A stretch of DNA of 64,000 bases. Source: JBGRQA01 sp041725895 (GTDB lineage: Bacteria; Bacteroidota; Bacteroidia; Bacteroidales; Marinifilaceae). The notes under the pieces were generated by a model, which was not told where the DNA came from, searched no databases, and saw only the letters and a program-made list of their open reading frames with translations. The position numbers and the translations under genes are program-made. This document shows positions 34,915-43,297 of the stretch, in pieces (the stretch's first letter is position 1; each line of letters begins with the position of its first letter). The stretch covers positions 1 to 64,000 of the forward strand of contig JBGRQA010000001.1 of assembly GCA_041725895.1 (NCBI GenBank). Reading direction: 5' to 3'.

Positions 34915-35094
34915 CTAATATCATACCTAATTGTGTACCTAAGTAAACTCAATTATATTATTAACCATTTGTAAATCTATTAACCTTTTAGTAACTTCAC
35001 TAACCCTTTAGAATTAATTATGAAAGTTACGGTACAAACTAGGTATCGCCAACATATACCAACTACCCCTAATAGTTGGTACTGTTTTTAAAGG
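34881..35094 (-). ncRNA. Candidate structured small RNA
   Basis: A stretch of about 210 nt between a minus-strand promoter (35100-35128) and a strong terminator, with no long reading frame. On the minus strand three stems can be drawn: a 5' hairpin (35057-35065 with 35073-35081, 9 bp), a long-range stem (35031-35046 with 34923-34939, about 13 pairs with mismatches) and an internal hairpin (35021-35030 with 34991-34999, 9 bp plus one bulge). Between them lie three degenerate 19-20-nt repeats. The size and closed-stem layout are reminiscent of 6S-type RNA, but no diagnostic sequence was recognised, so the class is open. Confidence 0.5.
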
Positions 35095-35099
35095 CGCAG

Positions 35100-35128
35100 C
35101 AAATATAAAATGAATAATTAGAATACAA
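35100..35128 (-). promoter_or_regulatory. Promoter of the candidate small RNA
   Basis: Minus strand TTG (35126-35128), 18 bp, TATATTTG (35100-35107, exact TAnnTTTG). Confidence 0.55.
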
Positions 35129-35220
35129 CACTTTTTTTCCGTATATCTTCCCCTGTTGTAGAAAATCCGGACGAAAGGACTGTTTTATGCTCCCTGGTTT
35201 GCTTGAGAAAATCTTTTTTG

Positions 35221-35919
35221 CTAGAGAATCTCCCTTAATTCTAGCAGGTTTTGGATTTCAAGTAGTTCTTCCCTGTCTGATTTCACCTGTTTGGGGTTAA
35301 AAAAGACCTGATCCATTCCAAATTGCCTGGCTCCTAGTATATCCGTTTTAAGATCATCCCCAATCATCAGTGATTCGTCCAGTTTTGCTCCTGATTTTGA
35401 AAGAGCCATGGAAAAGATCTCCGGGTGAGGTTTGTTGTGCCCTGCATCCTCTGAGGTGATTATATGCGTGAAGAATTCATTCAATCCGCAATTGCGTAGC
35501 TTTTTACCCTGTACTTCGTTGAATCCGTTGGTGATGATATGCATCTGGTAGCCTTCCTCTTTTAAATAGGCAAGGGTTTCGTGGGTGTTGGGAAAGGTTT
35601 TGGTTTGCAAAGGACTCAACTCAATAAAACTTTGTGCGATCTCTTTGGCCAGTTCCAAATCATCCAATCCGGCTTCCTTCAGGCATAAGTAGAACCTGCG
35701 GTAGACCAATACCTCTTTTTTAATACGGTCCTGGTAGTATGCCACCCATAGTTTCTTGTTGTGGTACTCAAATCTGGATTTAAACAGGAGAAAACTTCCA
35801 AAGCAGGATTGTAGTTGGTAGTCTCTGTAAATTTCTTCCAGTGTAATTTCTGAGTTCCGGTCGAAGTCCCAAAGGGTGCGATCCAGATCAAAGAAGATAT
35901 GTTGGTATTGTTTTTTCAT
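35221..35919 (-). CDS. yjjG: YjjG-family HAD hydrolase (noncanonical pyrimidine nucleotidase)
   Basis: 232 aa, typical HAD subfamily IA length. Motif I FFDLDRTLWDFD (nucleophile Asp near residue 11), motif II HIITNGF, motif III KPHPEIF and motif IV MIGDDLKTDILGAR are present in order. YjjG dephosphorylates noncanonical pyrimidine nucleotides and so acts as a house-cleaning enzyme. Motif I with DRTLWDF is characteristic of this subgroup. Confidence 0.92.
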   Translation of the reverse strand: MKKQYQHIFFDLDRTLWDFDRNSEITLEEIYRDYQLQSCFGSFLLFKSRFEYHNKKLWVAYYQDRIKKEVLVYRRFYLCLKEAGLDDLELAKEIAQSFIELSPLQTKTFPNTHETLAYLKEEGYQMHIITNGFNEVQGKKLRNCGLNEFFTHIITSEDAGHNKPHPEIFSMALSKSGAKLDESLMIGDDLKTDILGARQFGMDQVFFNPKQVKSDREELLEIQNLLELREIL

Positions 35920-36046
35920 TCCGGGGATTCTCTGGTAATAGTGAGGGATAAAGATAGAATGAATATTTGAAAAAGAAATCCATTACTGTGGATAGAGTTG
36001 TTGATAAAAATACATGGTTCTCTTTTTATAAATTAAGTAAAGCGTT

Positions 36047-36054
36047 TAGCTTTG
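36047..36054 (+). promoter_or_regulatory. -7 promoter element of the CUB/anchor-L gene
   Basis: TAGCTTTG, exact TAnnTTTG, 28 bp ahead of the start codon at 36083; TTTT at the -33 position (36024-36027). Confidence 0.55.
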
Positions 36055-36082
36055 TGCTCTCCCAAAATCATGAAATTTACTT

Positions 36083-38983
36083 ATGAAATTTTTCTCTTCA
36101 TCACCGAGACAGGAGGTGTTTAAACTATTAGACCCTAAAGTTGTTTTATTGTTTTTCTTTTTCCTGTTTGTGCAGGGGAGGGAGATGTATGCGCAAACCA
36201 GATGGTTAATGTCTAATGAGGGGGTTCATGATGTTCAAACGGGAGATCTGTTTTTTGATGATAACCGCAGGGGAGATTATTCTGCCAATAAAGATTATAC
36301 GTTTACGATGCGTGTACCCGATGGGAGTATCATAAAAGTTGATTTTGTAAATTTTAGTTTGGAGTCTCATCGCAATTGTGGATACGATTGGTTAAAGATT
36401 TTTGATGGTTCTTCTGTTGGTTCCACTGCAATTGGTACCTATTGCGGTACTTGGAGTCCCGGAACTGTTACTTCAAAAGGACGATATCTGACTTTTCAAT
36501 TCCATTCGGATCAGTATACACAAAGGGATGGATGGAAAGCAAAAATAACTGTAATAAGTAGGGAGGCGTATTACGGTTTCGCCATTTCCCCTATTACTGT
36601 CTGGCGTCCATCCGATGGGGCTATTTCTTTTGATTTGAAAACCTCTAATTATTGTAGGGCCGATCTATACGATCAAAGCAATCCCTCCAGGGTAATTCAG
36701 AGTAAGAATTGGACCCGATATGACTTTTCTTTTTCCAATTTGGAACCGGGCTCCTATCGGGTAAAACTGACCTTTAGTATTAATAGAAAGTATTATTATT
36801 TCGATGAATATTTTGTACTGGATGGGCTGCCCACCATTGAAGTAGATCGACAGGCACCGGAAAAGGATTATGACTTCCGGAAACTTGTTACGGATGTGTT
36901 GGTAACAGGGTGTTTGAGTGCCGATAATATTCGATTTACGGGGGATGATGATAAGGGGATCGGATTTTTCTCTTCCGGAACCTCCTCTTTTCCATTGAAA
37001 TCGGGTATTATACTGTCAACTGGTGAGGTTCGATCTGCCGAGAACGGGACCCATAAGGTGGCCAGGGGGTATATTGCCGATGGGGCTGTGGATGATGACG
37101 TACGAGAGATTACCGGGGGGCGGGCTCACAATGTGCAGGTTCTGGAGTTTGATTTTGTGCCGGCCGGGAATATGATGGAATTCAATTACATTTTTGCTTC
37201 GGAAGAATATCCTGATTATGCCTGTTCCCAATACAATGATGTTTTTGCTTTCATCCTGAGTGGAGAGGGTGTTGATCCGGATTTGAATCTATCAGGTAAA
37301 AATATTGCTATCATTCCAGGTACTGATGATAAGGTTAGTATTAACAATGTGTACGATCCTGCCTGTGATGTGTACCACGATAATTCGGACTATTATGTGG
37401 ATGACCGAATGGATGGAGCTACTGTTTACAATGGACGAACTGAGGTGTTAACGGCCAGGGCTAAGGTAAAACCTTGTACTCCCTATCATATTCGATTGAT
37501 TGTGGCGGATGTGAATGATTCCGATTTTGATTCTGCGGTATTTTTGGAAGCCCGAAGTTTTAAATCCAACGAGGTGCAGGTGGAAAACAGTCTGGACGGA
37601 ATGGAGGGGGATAAGGATGTGATGTATCGCGGATGCGAGAAAAGTTTTATCCGTTTCTTTCGAACAGAAAATGTTGATGAGAAATATTCCTTTCGGGTTA
37701 CTATAACCGGGTCAGCTGTGAATGGGGTGGATTACTACCTGGTGAATCCTGATGGAAGTAATGCCGGGAAATTCCCGGAAGAAATCACCTTTCCGGCCGG
37801 AGTGGATGAGGTAAAGTACTACTACATGGCCAGTGATGCAGTGAAGGGGGAAAAGAATATTAAGTTTGAGGTGTTGCGCAGCTGCCCCTGTGATACGGAT
37901 TTGGATTATTTCAGGAAAGAGGTGAAAATTCTGGATATCGCAGAGATTGAGGCCAAACCGGTTTCCAATGTAACTTGTAACGGAGGAAGTCCCATTGCCA
38001 CAGTTGTAGTGCAGCTAAAGGCAGGCCTGGATCCTGCTAATTATTTGTATTCACTGGATGGGGGTGATTTTCAACCGAGCAATGTGTTTCAGGGGAATTT
38101 CACTGTAGGGGAGCATGAAATTGTTATTCAGGACAAACTTTCGTGTAAATCGAAAATTGAAAAAGTGATGATTCCACGGCCTAAGCAATTAAAGGCTGAT
38201 GCCGGTTCTGATTTCTCATTCTGTGAATTGCAGAGTGGAAAACAGTTGAGTGGGCAGGGAGGAATCAAATATACCTGGACCTGTGATAAGTCAGAAGGTT
38301 TGGATGCATTAAGCGATCCTTTAATACCGAGTCCGCAGATAAGTCCTGATTTAAAATCTGATACTTATATCTATACACTTACGGTATCTGACGGTTTGGG
38401 GAATGCCTGCTCTTCAAGTGATTTTGTTAAGGTGGTAGTGAATAAAACACCTGTAATGGATGTTTCTGCCGATCAACTGGAAATTTGCAGTGGAAATGAA
38501 ATTAAATTGAGTGCTAATGTTTCAAATACCATTGCGCCGGTAACTTATGCCTGGACTCCGTTGGGAGAGATTGATGATGCAAACCGGAAAGATGTTGTGG
38601 TAACCCCTAAGGCGTTGGTTACAAGTCCCCGGACTTATACCCTTACGGTTTCCTCAGGTAATGGATGCAGTGCGGAAAAGAGTGTCAGTGGAATTAAAGT
38701 TTTCCCCAATCCTGTAGTTAATTTGAATGCCTTGAGTCGAACCTGTTCCAAAGCTGGCAATGGCGTATTGAATATTGATGTCGATGGCGGAACTCCGTTT
38801 CCGGCACCAGGTATTCCCTATCGCTACTTATGGGATGATGCAGGAGCTTCTACTTTGGAGGATCTAAACAATTTGGATCCGGGGAATTACCGGGTAATTG
38901 TTACTGATGCCAAAGGTTGTTCCTCTTCTCAATCTTTTACGGTGAGTCCTACTCCTGATCCCCAGGGGATTTTTCATCAATAA
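36083..38983 (+). CDS. Large exported protein with CUB and choice-of-anchor-L domains
   Basis: 966 aa. A signal sequence (hydrophobic VVLLFFFFLFVQG, ending YAQ near residue 38) is followed by a CUB-like domain (about 45-160, DYTFTMRVPDGS, GYDWLKIFDGSS), a beta domain, a choice-of-anchor-L domain (about 265-490, VTGCLSADNIRF, FASEEYPDYACSQYNDVFAF), a Calx-beta-like segment (about 515-620) and three PKD/SprB-like repeats. Such proteins normally end in a CHU_C domain; this one does not. It ends with SPTPDPQGIFHQ, a tail like those of the next genes. Likely a surface adhesin; ligand unknown. First gene of the surface cluster, with its own promoter and no operon partner close by. Confidence 0.85.
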   Translation: MKFFSSSPRQEVFKLLDPKVVLLFFFFLFVQGREMYAQTRWLMSNEGVHDVQTGDLFFDDNRRGDYSANKDYTFTMRVPDGSIIKVDFVNFSLESHRNCGYDWLKIFDGSSVGSTAIGTYCGTWSPGTVTSKGRYLTFQFHSDQYTQRDGWKAKITVISREAYYGFAISPITVWRPSDGAISFDLKTSNYCRADLYDQSNPSRVIQSKNWTRYDFSFSNLEPGSYRVKLTFSINRKYYYFDEYFVLDGLPTIEVDRQAPEKDYDFRKLVTDVLVTGCLSADNIRFTGDDDKGIGFFSSGTSSFPLKSGIILSTGEVRSAENGTHKVARGYIADGAVDDDVREITGGRAHNVQVLEFDFVPAGNMMEFNYIFASEEYPDYACSQYNDVFAFILSGEGVDPDLNLSGKNIAIIPGTDDKVSINNVYDPACDVYHDNSDYYVDDRMDGATVYNGRTEVLTARAKVKPCTPYHIRLIVADVNDSDFDSAVFLEARSFKSNEVQVENSLDGMEGDKDVMYRGCEKSFIRFFRTENVDEKYSFRVTITGSAVNGVDYYLVNPDGSNAGKFPEEITFPAGVDEVKYYYMASDAVKGEKNIKFEVLRSCPCDTDLDYFRKEVKILDIAEIEAKPVSNVTCNGGSPIATVVVQLKAGLDPANYLYSLDGGDFQPSNVFQGNFTVGEHEIVIQDKLSCKSKIEKVMIPRPKQLKADAGSDFSFCELQSGKQLSGQGGIKYTWTCDKSEGLDALSDPLIPSPQISPDLKSDTYIYTLTVSDGLGNACSSSDFVKVVVNKTPVMDVSADQLEICSGNEIKLSANVSNTIAPVTYAWTPLGEIDDANRKDVVVTPKALVTSPRTYTLTVSSGNGCSAEKSVSGIKVFPNPVVNLNALSRTCSKAGNGVLNIDVDGGTPFPAPGIPYRYLWDDAGASTLEDLNNLDPGNYRVIVTDAKGCSSSQSFTVSPTPDPQGIFHQ

Positions 38984-39808
38984 AGTTTCTGTCCGATGTG
39001 GGATGTTTTCCTCCATTTAGAGAGCACTGATTAAGGGATTGTTTTCCATTCGATAGTATGGAAGTGTCCTGTTTTGCTCTCTCTTTAATAGTTTTGAAAA
39101 GGAAATTATTTCAGGGGGATACAGTTTTCTGATGGTTAACTTGATTAAAATAAGGGGAAAGCAGAATGATAATCGGGATTACTTCATTTTTAGAGGGAAT
39201 GTATTTGCTCTTTTTTAAAATCTGTTTTCGTAACTGTGGAATTGTATTCCGATTTGTGGAACCCCATTCACAATCTCTGGAACTTCATTCACAATCTCTG
39301 GAACTCTATCCCGAATTCGAAATTTGTATCCCGCCCTCGAAATTTATATTCCGCATTGAAAATTTATATTCCACATTGGAAAATGCTATTCCTCTGGTGC
39401 GACTCTCTCTTCAAAAATTGTAATTCTTTTTCCGGGTTGTGAAAAGCCTTTCGTCCTTATTTTTTTCATACAGATACCTGGGGTGTATGGATTCTGAGTT
39501 CAATTCTTCTGTTAGGCTATTGCGAGAATACAGGTAGTTGTTAACCTTAAAATGACAAACTGTAGGTAAAAGTTTAGAGGGGAAATAGTTCCACTTAAAA
39601 GTGATCTGTTTTATTGAGTAGTGTGAATGTCGATCAGGTAGAATTGTGTGTTTATCATATTTCTTATTGGTTTGATTGTGGTATTGCTACTGTTTATGTA
39701 AATATGGTTGAATCCTCTATTTTACCATAATAATCGTTCCTATCTTTAAGGAGCTGTAGAGGGATAGTTTCTGTGGGGATGGCTAGTCATATTCAGTAAC
39801 GAAACAAC
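38984..39808. other. Intergenic region with tandem repeats
   Basis: About 825 bp between two large surface genes. It contains the 20-21-bp repeat array at 39236-39398 and a near-consensus -7 element (TATCTTTA, 39741-39748) for the following gene. Short reading frames over the repeats (39166-39442) have a 7-residue periodicity that merely reflects the DNA repeat, and are not called. Confidence 0.5.
39236..39398. repeat. Array of eight degenerate 20-21-bp repeats
   Basis: Units begin at 39236, 39256, 39277, 39298, 39319, 39339, 39359 and 39379. The rough consensus is G(T)GGAAxTTxTATTCCxxATTx; units 2 and 3 share 17 of 21 bases. Many units carry a GGAA...TTCC dyad (unit 1: GGAATTGTATTCC). Period equals two helical turns. 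Confidence 0.75.
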
Positions 39809-42460
39809 ATGTCTAAATCAATAATGTTATCATTCCCCGAAAATCAGATGGTTATCAAAGGGAAGAAAGTTCTGCTTCTGGTTCTGCTTTTTTGCGTGGT
39901 TTGCGGAAATCCAACATGGGCACAGGTTTTGAAACCTTTTAAGCAACGCACCTCTCAATATACTCCCGACAAAAAAATCTACAATATCAAAGGTGATTTT
40001 ACCATGATTGGAAACACCAATATGACATTGTGGAACTACTATCCCAATGAGAATAACAGCGAGTATATGCGTTATGTGGATGTGGATAATGATTCCAATA
40101 CCCTGAACTCTTCCTCTGCAACACTCGAATTTTCTTCAGAGAACGGTGCTAAACCCCAGTGTTCCCATATCGTGTATGCTGGCTTGTACTGGACCGGTAG
40201 GGCGCATAATGGATACAGCCCCATGACTTTTGAGGTTTCCAGGCAGATAGAGGAATCTCGATATGTTGAGGAAGATTTTTCAATACAAGATGGTGATGAT
40301 GTTCCCTACACTAGCTTTTCCCTTTCTATAAGTCGGCAGTCAGAAGGGAGGGGGTGGAAAAGGCGATACTATAATGAGTATGAGTTTTTGGATGATGACT
40401 TCAATTATTTTATTTTTAGGTTTTATGATGACAATGAGGTGGGGATTTATGATTTTATGGGGAACTTGGTATATGAAGTTACTAATTTGTCTATTCAGAC
40501 TAATAATGGAGTAAAGATTGCAACATTTTCACCGGTTGAAATTTCTATTGGTGGGGATCGGAAAATTACCATAGAGAAACTGGAAAGCGGGAATATTGAT
40601 CGGGTAAGTGGGAAGATTGCAGGAACTTTTACAATTGATCGTATAATCACAAAAAACTACAATAAACGTGAAGTTTACCTCAAGCATGCTAGTGAAAGTG
40701 GTTATAACAAGGTCATTGCCAATGCCAACGATATATATTATCCTTCAGATAAAGATAGTTACATTTACACGGCCTATGCAGAAGTGACGGATTACGTTCG
40801 GGAACATGGATTGGGGGAATATACCGTGGCAGATATAGCTTTACGGGAAGGTCGTGGAGGTAGTACCGGTTACTATGGAGGTTGGGGCTTGATTGTTGTT
40901 TATGAGAATTCCAAGATGAAATGGCGGGACGTAACTCTTTTTGATGGTCATGCTTTTGTTGGAGGGGGAGAAGTAGCGGATTTCGAATTGCCGGTTTCCG
41001 GATTCTCTGCAGTTCAGAGTGGAGATGTTCATGTGAAACTTGGCTTGATGGCAGGAGAAGGCGATCGGGGGATTGCCGGGGATTATATTGAAATACGCAA
41101 TGCCAGTGATAGTGAATGGGTGAAACTGCATCATGCTGGAAATTCACAGGATAATTTTTTTAACAGTTCAATTGTTGCCGGAGGAAATGCAAGAAATCCC
41201 CATTTGGAAAACAATACGGGCCTTGATATTGCAATGTTCGATATCCCCAATGCTGGAAATTCTATTATTGATAACGAGCAATCCGCCACCCGTTTCAGGT
41301 ATGGGACAACCCAGGATGCCTATGTGATTTTTGGCCTTGCGATGGCGGTAGATGCTTATGTGCCCGAGCCTGAATTGACCAGTGCAGTGATGACCATCAA
41401 TGGGCAACCTGTTGTAGATGGTACTACTGTTGAGCCAGGACAGGAGATTGTGTACACCCTGGAGTTGAGAAACCGGGGGACGGAAATGGTGAAGGATGCG
41501 AAGATTTCGCTTCCGGTGCCCTATACCACAGAGTATGTTACCAATTCAGCAGTTCATGAAGTGTACTTTGATGATGCAGTAAATGAGGTGAACTATGAAG
41601 TGGCAGAGGGATCTACCGGTTCCCTGGTTTGGAATATTGGTGATTTGCCCGTTCCGAATGAAGGACCTGATCAGTTGTTGGGGAAATTGACCTATACCTT
41701 GAAGGTAACCACCGATTGTAATATTTTGGCCAATACCAATTGTGATCCGTCGGTGGCAGTGGGAGGAGGAGGAGGTAGTGGAACCGGAGCTGTTTCGGGT
41801 AACACCATTAATGGTTTTAGTTTGGTTTATGGCTATGAGTCCAATGGAGAATGCCAGGGGGAACCCATTTTCACCCCAGTTGAAATTGTAATTGATGCAG
41901 AGGATTATGTGCGCGATCATTGCGATATCACTGCAATTGGTGCCGGAAAAGAGTTTGTGTTCTGTAATCTGGCAACCCCCTCAATTCCAATTACTGAGGT
42001 AAGTGGAAGTTTTCCGGCAGGATGTCGGTTTTACAACCGTTACCCGGTTGATGAAAGTACTACGGAATTTACCATGGATAATGAGTTTCCTGCCGAAGTT
42101 GGTAGTTCCATCACCTATTATGCTGTTCCTCCTGGATATACAACCTGTTATTACGAATTAAAAATAACAGTGAAAGGCATTTCATCAAAGCCTACTGTGT
42201 CTGATGTAGCATATTGTCAGAATGATGTAGCATCACCCCTTATGGCGGGCCCAAGTAATCCAGGCTACACATTGTACTACTATCAGGATGAGAATGGGGA
42301 GAATCCGCAGTTGAGTTTGACTCCATCCACGTTGGTTGTTGGCTCACATACTTATTACGTAGCGGAAGGGGAATCGGCCTCTTGTATTAGCCCTAACAGG
42401 GTGCCGGTTAATGTTGTTGTCAGTCCCAAACCCAATCCCATAGGAATTTACTTCAATTAG
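39809..42460 (+). CDS. Large exported protein with DUF11-like domain
   Basis: 883 aa. Signal sequence (VLLLVLLFCVVCGNPTWAQ, residues 20-38; ATGs at 39809 or 39848 are both possible). The N-terminal 500 residues form a beta-rich domain seen in surface proteins of the phylum (GDFTMIGNTNMTLWNYY, SSATLEFSS, AGLYWTGRA, YIYTAYAEVTDYV). A DUF11-like domain follows (about 530-640, VEPGQEIVYTLELRNRGTEMV), then a Ser/Gly linker (VGGGGGSGTG) and an Ig-like domain. The protein ends SPKPNPIGIYFN, no CHU_C or other recognised sorting domain. Probably cell-surface; function unknown. Confidence 0.85.
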   Translation: MSKSIMLSFPENQMVIKGKKVLLLVLLFCVVCGNPTWAQVLKPFKQRTSQYTPDKKIYNIKGDFTMIGNTNMTLWNYYPNENNSEYMRYVDVDNDSNTLNSSSATLEFSSENGAKPQCSHIVYAGLYWTGRAHNGYSPMTFEVSRQIEESRYVEEDFSIQDGDDVPYTSFSLSISRQSEGRGWKRRYYNEYEFLDDDFNYFIFRFYDDNEVGIYDFMGNLVYEVTNLSIQTNNGVKIATFSPVEISIGGDRKITIEKLESGNIDRVSGKIAGTFTIDRIITKNYNKREVYLKHASESGYNKVIANANDIYYPSDKDSYIYTAYAEVTDYVREHGLGEYTVADIALREGRGGSTGYYGGWGLIVVYENSKMKWRDVTLFDGHAFVGGGEVADFELPVSGFSAVQSGDVHVKLGLMAGEGDRGIAGDYIEIRNASDSEWVKLHHAGNSQDNFFNSSIVAGGNARNPHLENNTGLDIAMFDIPNAGNSIIDNEQSATRFRYGTTQDAYVIFGLAMAVDAYVPEPELTSAVMTINGQPVVDGTTVEPGQEIVYTLELRNRGTEMVKDAKISLPVPYTTEYVTNSAVHEVYFDDAVNEVNYEVAEGSTGSLVWNIGDLPVPNEGPDQLLGKLTYTLKVTTDCNILANTNCDPSVAVGGGGGSGTGAVSGNTINGFSLVYGYESNGECQGEPIFTPVEIVIDAEDYVRDHCDITAIGAGKEFVFCNLATPSIPITEVSGSFPAGCRFYNRYPVDESTTEFTMDNEFPAEVGSSITYYAVPPGYTTCYYELKITVKGISSKPTVSDVAYCQNDVASPLMAGPSNPGYTLYYYQDENGENPQLSLTPSTLVVGSHTYYVAEGESASCISPNRVPVNVVVSPKPNPIGIYFN

Positions 42461-43297
42461 TTTTCTCAGCAAGCATAAAAAGGAATATTCTGATTTGATG
42501 AAGTTTGTATTGGAAGCATTTCCTTTTGTTTGTGCCAAATTTATACTAACTCTGTAGTAAGTCCGTATCAACTCCGTATTAATACGGACTTAATACGGAG
42601 ATAATACAAAGCTAATATGGACTTGTTTGGGGGTAAGGTTTGTGTTGGGATGAAAGCAGGGAGGAACGATGAATCAAAGATGAGTTTTGGGATTGTGTTT
42701 TGTAGAGATTCGTGAATTTAGTTTAAAAAGTTAGAGGTTTGTTGTTTGATTTTATTCCGTAAATGTAATTCCCCGTACTTCCTGATGATATCGTATCGTT
42801 TATATTTTTTATTCTTAGTAAAAGCCCTTCTACATTGAGATTGAATCGATTTTTATAATCCTAATTTGAATCATAAGGTTTTTAATGTGAAAATTTTTTG
42901 TGTGTATGTGATTGGAATTAATTAACTTAACGATAAGGATCAGAAGATTCTTTGAATGTAAGTTTTACCTGCAAAAGACACAAGAACATGGATGTTGTTT
43001 CTGACATTTTAAGAAAGTTTTCATTTGTTTTTCGTTGCTTTTTATCCATTCTCTCTTCAACCTGTTGGTTTCGGTCTTCCGGTTTATTCGTTATTAGTTG
43101 CATGAATGCAATCCCTTTAGGTGGCAATTGCAATTCTAATACTATATCTCTTAAGAACTGTTTCCGGAGGACTATTCTCATTTCTAACAGTTTTGTGTAA
43201 TGGAATAATTTTGGAGGTGTTGTTCGGTTCCAATTTTATAGTTGCCAACTAAACCTTACTTACCCTCCGTGATTTTGAAACCTAAAAATGCATTCTA
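42461..43297. other. Intergenic region with 11-bp phased repeats
   Basis: About 840 bp. Beyond the repeat array (42549-42625), an 84-codon frame on the minus strand (42927-43181) is open but shows no recognisable family, promoter or neighbour relation. No mobile element or RNA gene recognised. Confidence 0.45.
42549..42625. repeat. Seven 11-bp units in a head-to-head arrangement
   Basis: Three units of the form A-C/G-T-C-C-G-T-A-T-x-A (42549, 42560, 42571) are followed by four units in the inverted orientation ATACGGAxxTA (42582, 42593, 42604, 42615). The centre CCGTATTAATACGG is a perfect 14-bp palindrome. The strict 11-base spacing puts all units near one face of the helix. Confidence 0.75.

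Noticed and set aside
34881..35094. Firm identification of the small RNA as 6S RNA, tmRNA, RNase P RNA or SRP RNA
   Set aside because: Too short for RNase P RNA and tmRNA, no SRP tetraloop motif seen, and the 6S resemblance rests only on size and layout; left as unclassified.
39236..39398. CRISPR array
   Set aside because: The units are directly adjacent, degenerate and have no spacers; no cas gene is near.
39166..39442. Two overlapping frames with a 7-residue peptide repeat
   Set aside because: The periodicity comes from the underlying 20-21-bp DNA repeat; units of 20 bp break the frame, so it is not selected as protein.
42927..43181. 84-codon frame on the minus strand (and an overlapping 82-codon frame on the plus strand)
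   Set aside because: The minus frame looks somewhat protein-like, but has no recognisable family, promoter or context; the two frames overlap and cannot both be real.
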